DNA of 64,000 nucleotides, from NCBI GenBank assembly GCA_030180135.1, contig CM058233.1:26941615-27005614 (forward strand), in the 5' to 3' direction. Shown here piece after piece: positions 55,831-64,000 of the stretch (positions are counted from its first letter, which is position 1; every line of letters starts with the position of its first letter). The notes beneath the pieces are model-generated. The model was not told where the DNA came from and did not search any database. It saw only the letters and a list, made by a program, of their open reading frames with translations. The position numbers and the translations under genes are program-made. The stretch comes from Orychophragmus violaceus. Taxonomy: Eukaryota; Streptophyta; Magnoliopsida; Brassicales; Brassicaceae.

Positions 55831-57181
55831 GCTGATTCCAACAAGGATTGTGACTGGACACCGGATGTGTATTGATTACAAGAAGATGAATGCTGCAACT
55901 AGGAATGATCACTTTCCCTTACCTTTTATTGATCAGATGCTGGAGAGGTTAGTTAATCACCCTTAATATTGCTTCCTCGATGGGTATTCTGGCTTCTTTC
56001 AGATTCCCATCTATCCAGAGGATCAAGGGAAGACTACTTTCACTTGTCCCTATGGTACTTTTGCATACCGCATAATGCCTTTTGGACTTTGTAATGCACC
56101 AGCCACCTTCCAGAGATGTATGATGTCTATCTTTACTGACATGATTGAGGATTTTATGGAGGTGTTTATGGATGACTTTTATGTCTATGGGTCATCTTAT
56201 CATTAATGCTTGGATAACCTATGCAAAGTGCTAGCTAGATGTGATGAAAATCACTTGGTTCTGAATTGGGAGAAGTACCATTTTATTGTCAGAGATGGTA
56301 TTTTTCTTGGGCACAGAGTATCTGAACCTGGGAATGAAGTGGACCGCGCCAAGATAGAGGTTATGACCTGCCTTCAGGCGCCTGATTCTTTGAAGTCTTT
56401 GAGGAGCTTTATTGGAGATGCTGGGTTCTACAGAAGGTTCATCAAGGATTTCAGTAAGATTGCTAGACCACTAACTGCTTTGTTGTGTAAGGATAAGAAA
56501 TTTGAGTTCACTGTAGATTGCCAGACTGCATTTGAGCAAATCAAGCAAGCATTAGTGAGTGCTCCCATAGTACATCTACCAGATTGGGACTTACCTTTTG
56601 AGATTATGTGCGATGCAAGCGATTTTGCTGTAAGAGCTGTTCTGGGGCAGAAGAAGGACAAGAAACTTCATGCTATCTATTATGCCAGCAGAACACTAGA
56701 TGATGCGCAGATGAACTATGCGACTACAGAGAAGGAGTGGTTGGCAGTTGTCTTTGCCTTTGAGAAATTTCACCCCTATATGGTCGGATCCAAGGTGATA
56801 GTGCATATGGACCATTCAGCTCTGAAGTATTTGATGCAAAAGAAGGATGCTAAGCTGATACTTCTGAGATGGATTCTCCTTCTTCACCAGTTTGACATTG
56901 AGGTTAAAGTCAAGAAGGGAGTTGAAAACGAAGTTGCTGACCATCTGTCAAGGATTAGGGTTGAAGAGGACGTCCCCATTGATGATTTACTACCTGAGGA
57001 GAATGTCAATTTGATTGAGACAGTGTTTAGGACGGATTTGGACAGAAAGTTACAGAATTGTCGGATTGCAGAGAGTGCAACGATCGACGCCACCTCAGAA
57101 TCGATCGATGCACTTATCGGGCATGAGTCAATCGATGCGCTTCTATGCATCGATCGACACAAGGAGATTAGGAACCCATAA
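55795..57181 (+). pseudogene. Athila-C reverse transcriptase and RNase H
   Basis: RT core MCIDYKKMNAATRNDHFPLP, a TAA at 55964-55966, then CFLDGYSGFFQIPIYPEDQG, MPFGLCNAPATFQRCMMSIF and EVFMDDFYVYGSSYH, followed by a second TAA at about 56205. From 56210 the frame is open for 323 residues: VRSFIGDAGFYRRF-type connection, LHAIYYASRTLDDAQMNYAT, VIVHMDHSALKYLMQKKDAK (RNase H) and VENEVADHLSRIRVEEDVPI. The end of this frame, with a TAA at 57179-57181, contains four palindromes (57077-57160) read in frame. Confidence 0.85.
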
Positions 57182-57886
57182 CCTCTGGAGGTTCAAATTG
57201 GACACTACGACATGGATCTTTACGCTGTTTCGACGTCCGATCGACCCTGGTTTGCTGATATTGCGAATTACCTTGCTGCAGAGACTGAACCAGATGATCT
57301 CAAGGGATATGCAATGAAGAAGTTCTTCAGGAACTCATGAAGTTCTATTGGGATGAACCCTATCTATACAAGCACTGTTCGGATGGCATTTACAGAAGAT
57401 GCATTGCAGAATTAGAGGTTCCCGACGTTCTATTTCACTGCAATGGATCAGATTATGCTGGACAATTTGCTACTTTTAAGATTGTGTCTAAGGTTCTACA
57501 AGCACGTTTCTGGTGGCCTACTATGTTCATAGATGCTCATTATTTTGTATCTCAGTGCGATGCTTGTCAGAGGAGAGGGAAAATCGGCAAGAAACATGAG
57601 AAGCCTCAAAATTTCATTCTTGAGGTTGAGGTTTTCGATTGCTGGGGAATTGATTTCATGAGTCATTTTCCCTCATCACATGGTAATAAGTTCATATTGG
57701 TTGTTTTGGATTATGTGTCTAAGTGGGTGGAAGCGATAGATAGTCCAACCAATGACTCTTCGGTGGTTCTTAAGCTGTTTAAGACCATCATTTTCCCTAG
57801 ATTTGGAGTGCCTCATATTGTGATAAGTGATGGAGGATCTCACTTTATCAACAAGGTCTTCGAGAAGCTACTACATAAGCATGGTG
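57182..57886 (+). pseudogene. Athila-C integrase, interrupted by copia-2
   Basis: A short linker (YAVSTSDRPWFADIANYLAA) precedes the integrase. The zinc-binding part holds HCSDGIYRRCIAELEVPDVL and SQCDACQRRGKIGKKHEKPQ. The core has Asp in CWGIDFMSHFPSSHGNKFIL and Asp in VISDGGSHFINKVFEKLLHK. The frame ends at HGV, where copia-2 starts, so the third catalytic residue lies beyond the inserted element and outside the window. A stop after KKFFRNS cuts the linker. Confidence 0.83.
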
Positions 57887-58526
57887 TGTTGGGATAGTGT
57901 CCTGAAATCACACTTTGTACTCACTCCTGATGATAGTTGAGTGTCGTGATCAGACATTCGTATAATACTGGGCGGTTGCAATGTTTTGCTAGAAGCCTCT
58001 TGCAATCTGTAAGTCGTTGACTTACTGCCAGTATTATATGATCCTATAGGGTCACACACCTAAGAAAACTGGAAGCTTAAATATGGGAATGATCATTATG
58101 GTAATGATCATGTTAATGTGTATTGGATATACATTAACATCGAGTTTATGGTGGTGTGTCGATCGACACAGTATGTGTGTCGATCGACACAGATCGGGTT
58201 TTCGAAAGAAACGTTTCGATTTTATGACTTAAACGAGTTGGCCCGTTAAGAGTGATTCCAAGTCTTAATAAAACTTGGAGTTTCGACCTGGAAGAGTAGC
58301 CGTCGTCTTTTTCTTGACAGAGAAAGGAGAAACACCAAAAACTCAGAGATCCCAAAGATCCGGCACTAGCATCCCGGTTTCCAGGTTTGTGTGCGTGTGT
58401 ATCTGGTAGAGGTGAAGCATCTGAGTCGCTAGATCTCGTTCACCAATCATTCCGCTGCCAGTTCAAGGTAAGAACGAGGTTGGTAATTTTTAATATAACA
58501 AACCCTAGATCCTAGGAGATCCAACA
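57887..58526 (+). repeat. copia-2 5' LTR
   Basis: 640 bp, TGTTGGGATAGTGTCC...GGAGATCCAACA. A palindrome pair at 58156/58177 has two identical GTGTCGATCGACAC copies. Confidence 0.9.
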
Positions 58527-59076
58527 GTGGTATCAGAGCTTGTTAGGGTTTAGTCTATTGAATCTGAAGCATTTAATTCGAAAACTGATGTAATTGAATA
58601 GATTGATGCTTGATAAATCGCGTTTTCATGATGATAATCTCGGATTAAAGCCTCTTTTGAAAATACGATGTATGTGTTTTCGCAGAGTGTCGATCGACAC
58701 AAAGCGTGTGTCGGTCGACACACAGCGAAAATGCATAAATAATTTTAGGGTTTTCGATCAGTGATCGAATATCCGTTTTCGTACTGTATCGGTCGATGCA
58801 TTGGGTGTGTCCGTCGACACAAACTATGCGAATGGATAGATCGGTTCAATTGGATTGAACCGGTTATCTCGCTTGGTTAAATTTAATTAACCAATTTGGT
58901 TCTGGTTGGGTAATGTCGATCGACACAGAGTTGTGTGACGATCGATATAGACCATTAAACCGGACCGGTTCAATTAGATTTAATCGGTTAAGGAAATTCA
59001 ATCCGGTTTGACCGGTTATTGAAGTCCGGTTTAAATTAGGTTGTGTCGACCGATGCAAGGATGCGTCGATCGACAC
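58156..59076. repeat. Paired palindromes of copia-2
   Basis: Five pairs (58156/58177 and the four leader pairs), all 20-22 bp apart, mainly of the GTGTCGATCGACAC type seen in Athila-B and O. None was noticed in the coding region. Confidence 0.82.
58528..58541 (+). promoter_or_regulatory. copia-2 primer-binding site (initiator tRNA-Met)
   Basis: TGGTATCAGAGCTT one base after the LTR, the usual copia priming sequence complementary to the 3' end of initiator tRNA-Met. Confidence 0.9.
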
Positions 59077-59718
59077 ACCATTCGCAGACTTGAAGGTTGG
59101 ACCTCAATTTGCAGATACCAGACCAAATTTATTCCTAAGTTCTAGATTGAACTTAAACATAATAAGTCTAGATATTATAAGAAACTTAAAATATTCTTGG
59201 ATGTATATTGAATATACATCAAGATTAAATAGTTCTTTTCCTCAACTAAATATCAAGTGATCTTGATGTCTTGCCCGATCTTGTCTACTGTCAAGACTTG
59301 TTTCGTTGTTGGATAGCCTTGGAGTCCTTGGTATCCACAACTACATGAGTAAGGCAGGTGATCATTGATATACTTGCAGTGCGACTGTCAGTGATCACAA
59401 GACTGAAGAGATTGGTTATACTTGACTGGGCTATCAGAAGTTCTGGGCCCAGAGACATCAGAGTGGATTAGACATAGATTGTCTCATCTGCGACCAAGAG
59501 TTGTACTGGGTACAATTAGCAATGATTTGCTTACCTAGATAACTAAAGTTTGGGTGATGGCGAGTCGCCCACTCAGATTTTGGTGAAGTATGGATCTTGG
59601 CTCATTGTATTCATCTGAGGAAACATAGTTTTGAATACAATGCGAGTTTCTTATTAGATAAGAATTCTCATTTCCTTGAGCATTATAACTAAAATCTCTA
59701 CCTCTTTTAATTACAACT
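58542..59718 (+). other. copia-2 untranslated leader
   Basis: No gene is supported. Four palindrome pairs lie here: 58687/58708, 58786/58807, 58913/58935 and 59043/59063. Confidence 0.7.
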
Positions 59719-62700
59719 ATGTCTGTCTCAAATCACATCAACACTTTCTCGCTGAGATCCGTCCTTGAGAAGGACAAGTTAAATGGATCTAATTTTTTGG
59801 AATGGTATCGGAACCTGAGAATAGTTCTCAGGCAGGAGAACAAGGAATATGTCCTTGAAAGGGTTCTCCCCGAGAGGCCACGTTCCAATGCCACGCAGGC
59901 AGATAAGAATGCTTGGGATAAGCATTCAGCTGATGTCAAAGACGTTAATTGTCTAATGCTGGTGACTATGAACTCTGAGCTGCAGAAGCAATATGAGAAC
60001 GTGATGTCACCGATTGAGATGATTAACAGCCTGAAAGCTTTGTTTCAGGAGCAAGCTCGCACAGAGAGATACCAGACGGTTAAATCTCTCATGGATTGCA
60101 AGCTGGCTAAGGACAGTCCAGTGAGTCCTCATGTCCTTAAAATGATGGGTTACATTGATAACCTGGGGAAACTGGACTGTGCCATTAGCCAGGAGCTAGC
60201 CACTGACATGATTATGCAGTCTTTGCCGTCGTGTTTTGATCAGTTCATCATGAACTACAACATGCAAAACATGACCAAGACATTGACTGAGTTGCACGGT
60301 ATGCTGAAGACAGCAGAGCCGAATCTCAAGAAGGCTACTCCCAATGTACTGATGGTACCAGGGGGTAAAAGGTTTAAGAAACCTGGTAAGGATAAGGGAA
60401 AGGCTAAGGCTGTCCAGACTGAGAGTCAAGACAAGCCCAAGCCCAAGCCCAAATCCGGGCCTTCTCCTGAGGATAAATGCAACTACTGCAAGCAGCTAGG
60501 GTATTGGAAGAGAGGCTGCAAGAAGTTCATGGAAGATTACAAGAAACTGAAGCAGACGTATGATGCGTCAGATTCAGGTATTTATGTTATCGAACTTAAT
60601 GTTATGACTCCTAGTTCTACTTCGTGGGTATTGGATACCGGCTGCGGTGCTCATTTTTATACTGATGTGCAGGCACTAAGAAACAGTAGAACGCTGAAGA
60701 AAGGACAAGTGAAGCTACGGGTCGGGAATGGAGCTAAGGTTGCTGCATTGGCTGTAGGCACTTATGATTTGTCTTTACCTTCTGGCATGGTTTTAGTATT
60801 GAATAATTGCTACTTTGTACCTGCGATTAGCAGAAACATAATTTCAGTTTCCGTTTTGGATTTGGAAGGTTTTGATTTTGCTGTTAAGAATAAAGTTTGT
60901 TCTTTTAATCGTGATGGTACGTATTATGGTAGAGCCCCATTAGATAATGGGATATATATATTAAACCAAGAAATGCCTGTCTTTAACATAAATACAAAGC
61001 GGTTTAAGTCAAATGACGAAAACCCGACTTTCTTATGGCATTGTCGTTTGGGCCACATCAATGAGAAACGCATCCAAAGGCTCCATCGAAATGGGCTTCT
61101 GGGTTCATTTGATTTTGAATCATGTGAGAAATGCGAATCTTGCTTGATGGGCAAAATGGCTAGGGCCCCTTTTAACAAACCGAATGAAAGGGCCAGTGAC
61201 TTATTGGGCCTTGTTCATACTGATGTATGTGGGCCGATGAGCACTGTTGCCAGAGGAAATTACAAGTATTTCATTACTTTTACTGATGACTTCAGTAGGT
61301 ATGGCTACGTCTATTTGATGAGACACAAGTCAGAATCCTTTGATAGATTCAAGGAATTCAAGAATGAAGTACAAAACCAACTTGGAAAAAGTATCAAAGT
61401 TCTGCGGTCTGATCGAGGAGGAGAATACTTGAGCCAAGAGTTCAGTGATTATATGAGCGAGTGTGGAATTGTTTCACAACTCACTCAACCTGGAACACCT
61501 CAATGTAATGGAGTGTCAGAGAGGAGGAATCGAACCTTATTGGATATGGTTCAGTCTATGATGAGTCATTAAAATCTTCCATTATCCTTTTGGGGATACA
61601 CTCTAGAAACGTCTGCGTTTACACTGAATAGGGTGCCATCTAAATCAGTGGAAAAGACACCACATGAATTGTGGACTGGGAACATTCCTAGTCTGTCTTT
61701 CCTGAAAATTTGGGGGTGTGAGGCTTATGTCAAACGTTTAATCTCTGACAAGCTCGCACCCAAATCAGATAAATGCTACTTCGTTGGTTATCCTAGGGAA
61801 ACCAAGGCATACTACTTTTACAACCAATTTGAGAACAAAGTATTTGTTGCTCGGGACTGTTCTTTTCTTAAGAGGGAATTTCTTTCTAAGAAAAACAGTG
61901 GGAGTAAAGTACATCTCGAAGAAATTCAAGATGCACAGGAGACTGCTCAACCTGCTGAGGAAGAGCAGCAGTTGGATCCACAAAGTTCTGTGGAGCCCAA
62001 GCCTGTGGAGCCTGAAGTTCGCAGATCCGGAAGGATCCGTCACGAACCCGAGATATACTATGGATTTCTCGTGACCAACTGCAATGATCTAATGATCATT
62101 GAAAGTGACGAACCAGCGACCTTCGCGGAAGCAATGATGAGCCCAGACTACGAAAAGTGGCTTGGAGCCTCTAAATCCGAAATGGGATCCATGTCATAAA
62201 ACCAAGTATGGTCCTTGGTAGATTTACCTAATGGTGCAAAAGCCATTGAGTGTAAATGGATCTTCAAGAAGAAGATTGATGTCGATGGTAATGTACAAAT
62301 TTACAAAGCTAGGTTGGTGGCCAAAGGTTTCAAGCAAATTCATGGTATTGACTATGATGACACCTATTCCCCAGTCGCTATGCTTAAATCCATTTGGATT
62401 CTTCTAGCAACTGCCGCTTATTATGATTATGAGATTTGGCAGATGGATGTCAAAACCGCCTTCCTGAATGGAATTCTGGAAGAGGATGAGTATATGACAC
62501 AGCCTGAGGGTTTTGTAGATCCTAAGAATGCTGGGAAGGTATGCAAGCTTCATAAATCCATTTATGGATTGAAGCAAGCATCACGGAGTTGGAATCTTCG
62601 TTTTGATGAAGCAGTAAAACAATTTGGTTTCATCAAGAACGAGGAAGAACCATGTGTATACAAGAAGACTAGTGGGAGCGGAATTGCGTTTCTTGTACTG

Positions 62701-63579
62701 TATGTCGATGACATACTTCTTCTCGGTAATGACGTTCCGTTGCTTCAGTCTGTTAAGACTTGGCTCGGAAGTTGTTTTTCCATGAAAGACATGGGAGAAG
62801 CCGCCTACATCCTTGGAATCAGAATCTATAGAGATAGAGCGAATAGGCTGATTGGATTGTGCCAGGACACTTATATTGATAAGGTGTTGCACAGATTCAA
62901 GATGCAAGATTCCAAGAAGGGCTTCATACCAATGTCTCATGGCATTAGTCTCAGCAAGAAGCAGTGTCCGGCGACACATGCTGGGCGAGAACGCATGGAT
63001 AGGATTCCTTATGCTTCTGCAATAGGATCTATCATGTATGCCATGCTCTGCACTCGTCCAGATGTAGCTTACGCGCTAAGCATGACGAGTAGATACCAAT
63101 CTGATCCAGGGGAAGATCACTGGACAGCTGTCAAGAATATTCTCAAATATTTGAGACATACTAAGGACAAGTTCTTGGTATATGGAGGAAGTGAAGAACT
63201 TGTGGTGAATGGATTCACCGATGCGAGTTTTCAGACGGACAGAGACGATTTTCGATCACAGTTTGGATATGTCTTCTGTCTAAATGGCGGTGCAATGAGC
63301 TGGAAGAGCTCTAAGCAGAATACCGTAGCTGATTCCACGATGGAAGCTGAATATGTTGCTGCTTCAGAAGCGGCAAAGGAAGATGTTTGGATCAAGAAGT
63401 TCATGACTGAACTTGGTGTGGTTCCAAGTATCTTGGAGCCAGTGGCTTTGTTTTGTGACAACAATGGAGCCATTGCTCAGGCGAAAGAACCCAGGTCACA
63501 CCAGAAGTCCAAACACATAGAGAGGAGAAATAAAGATGGAACAAGATGGGATTTGTCCCTCCTGATTAACGGGAGATAA
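59719..63579 (+). pseudogene. copia-2 gag-pol polyprotein
   Basis: One frame from MSVSNHINTFSLRSVLEKDK with TAA at 61570-61572 and 62197-62199. Gag (residues 1-250) contains RTERYQTVKSLMDCKL; the zinc knuckle at about 254-267 is CNYCKQLGYWKRGC, with Tyr where His is expected. Protease active site WVLDTGCGAHF is at about 304. The pre-integrase zinc part (LWHCRLGHINEKRIQRLH) is at about 438. Integrase acidic residues are in HTDVCGP, RSDRGGEY and NGVSERRNRT (about 501, 565, 600). RT has YVDDILLL at about 995; RNase H has DASFQTD and STMEAEYVAASEAA. The RNase H tail after SKHIERR is replaced by unrelated residues, so the last part is truncated. Order PR-IN-RT-RH is that of Ty1/copia. Confidence 0.9.
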
Positions 63580-63785
63580 ATATCTCAGGGCCTATCGAAG
63601 ATTTAATACTGAGAAAAAATGTGTGGCCGCACTCAAACGAACTGTAGTTCAGTTGTTTGTAATGTTCAGTATGAGATCAGGAGTTCGATAAACACGATGT
63701 TGGCTTAATAAGGATGACACTAATCTTGCCTTATGCCAAATCGAGATATAGAGACAGAAGGATTATAGGAATTGTTGATTCCAGT

Positions 63786-63798
63786 ACAAGTGGGAGAT
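63786..63798 (+). promoter_or_regulatory. copia-2 polypurine tract
   Basis: ACAAGTGGGAGAT directly before the 3' LTR, the usual form and place in copia elements. Confidence 0.8.
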
Positions 63799-64000
63799 TG
63801 TTGGGATAGTGTCCTGAAATCACACTTGTACTCACTCCTATTGATAGTTGTGTGTCGAGATCAGACATTCGTATAATACTGGGCGGTTGCAATGTTTTGC
63901 TAGAAGCCTCTTGCAATCTGTAAGTCGTTGATTTACTGCCAGTATTATATGATCCTATAGGTCACACACCTAAGCAAACTGGAAGCTTAAATATGGGAAT
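63799..64000 (+). repeat. copia-2 3' LTR, partial
   Basis: TGTTGGGATAGTGTCC at 63799 matches the 5' LTR start; the first 202 bp are present, with scattered substitutions and single-base gaps. Confidence 0.92.

Larger units (their letters stand above)
45096..57160. repeat. Paired palindromes of Athila-C (family GCATCGATCGAYRC)
   Basis: 45096/45116 (LTR), 46242/46262 (gag leader), 55359/55380 (protease-RT linker), 57077/57098 and 57125/57147 (RNase H-integrase linker). Start-to-start distance is 20-22 bp. Half-flanks mix GCAT, GCGT and GCAA types. Confidence 0.78.
44899..57886 (+). mobile_element. Athila-C: plus-strand Athila, split by CACTA-3 and copia-2
   Basis: 5' LTR 44899-46094, PBS 46101-46118, gag start 46345, CACTA-3 at 46411-54297, then gag remnant, protease, RT, RNase H and integrase up to 57886, where copia-2 begins. 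The 3' part is outside the window. Gag lacks the capsid domain, and stops are present in protease, RT and the linker, so the element is dead. Confidence 0.9.
57887..64000 (+). mobile_element. copia-2: Ty1/copia retrotransposon, running past the window end
   Basis: 5' LTR 57887-58526, primer-binding site 58528-58541, gag-pol 59719-63579, polypurine tract before 63799, 3' LTR from 63799. Gag-pol is in one frame with two stops. LTR differences in the shared 200 bp are about seven to ten. It lies in the Athila-C integrase; the target duplication cannot be checked because the right end is outside. Confidence 0.93.

Noticed and set aside
1..64000. CRISPR array, bacterial operons or rRNA genes
   Set aside because: Plant retroelement content, introns and lack of direct-repeat arrays with unique spacers rule these out.

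Overview
The window looks like gene-poor, heterochromatic DNA of a plant, most likely a Brassicaceae species. This rests on Athila-type and Tat-like Ty3/gypsy elements, Ty1/copia elements, CACTA transposons with CACTACAAGAAAAC ends, and captured fragments that resemble Arabidopsis F-box and RPA-like families. I see no intact host gene: almost every base belongs to a transposable element or its remains. The names Athila-A/O/B/C, CACTA-1/2/3, Tat-1/2 and copia-1/2 are mine.

Layout. 1-41 and 7063-8653: 3' end of a Tat-like element (antisense ORF, PPT, 3' LTR), split by Athila-A (42-7062, minus strand, target-site duplication GAGAC), a young pol-less Athila. 8654-9331, 19456-19509 and 21956-22875: a decayed minus-strand copia (copia-1), invaded by CACTA-1 (9332-19455, TSD TTC), CACTA-2 (19510-21955, TSD AAT, exactly inside the copia primer-binding site) and a non-autonomous hAT element (22143-22716, TSD ACTACAAC, inside the copia LTR). 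23117-40322: a truncated minus-strand Athila (Athila-O) whose 5' LTR was split by a full-length Athila (Athila-B, 27690-39412, TSD ATTAA). 40323-about 43400: a plus-strand pseudogene of the Tat antisense-ORF type. 43400-44898: AT-rich DNA with simple repeats. 44899-57886: a plus-strand Athila (Athila-C) whose gag is split by CACTA-3 (46411-54297, TSD CTT) and whose integrase is split by copia-2 (57887 to beyond the window end).

Coding content. CACTA-1 carries a decayed TnpD/TNP2-type transposase, two copies of a small two-exon gene (one intact, 159 residues) and a TnpA/Transposase_24-type gene. Its intergenic spaces hold subterminal-type CCGACGG arrays and five tRNA-like A-box/B-box modules. 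CACTA-3 has a Transposase_24-type gene plus captured fragments of an RPA/OB-fold gene and two F-box-like genes. The Athila copies have the order LTR, PBS (tRNA-Asp), gag, protease, RT, RNase H, integrase, ATHILA ORF-1-type gene, PPT, LTR, with many breaks. copia-2 has one nearly open 1286-codon gag-pol frame with two stops.

The strongest unexplained signal is a family of paired 14-bp palindromes of the RYGTCGATCGACRY type, two per unit with starts almost always 20-23 bp apart. About 31 pairs occur in all four Athila copies and in copia-2. They sit at matching positions (about 190 bp into the LTR, in the gag leader, at gene and domain junctions). The palindrome sequence is homogeneous within an element but differs between elements. 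I found none in the CACTA, hAT, Tat or old copia sequences.
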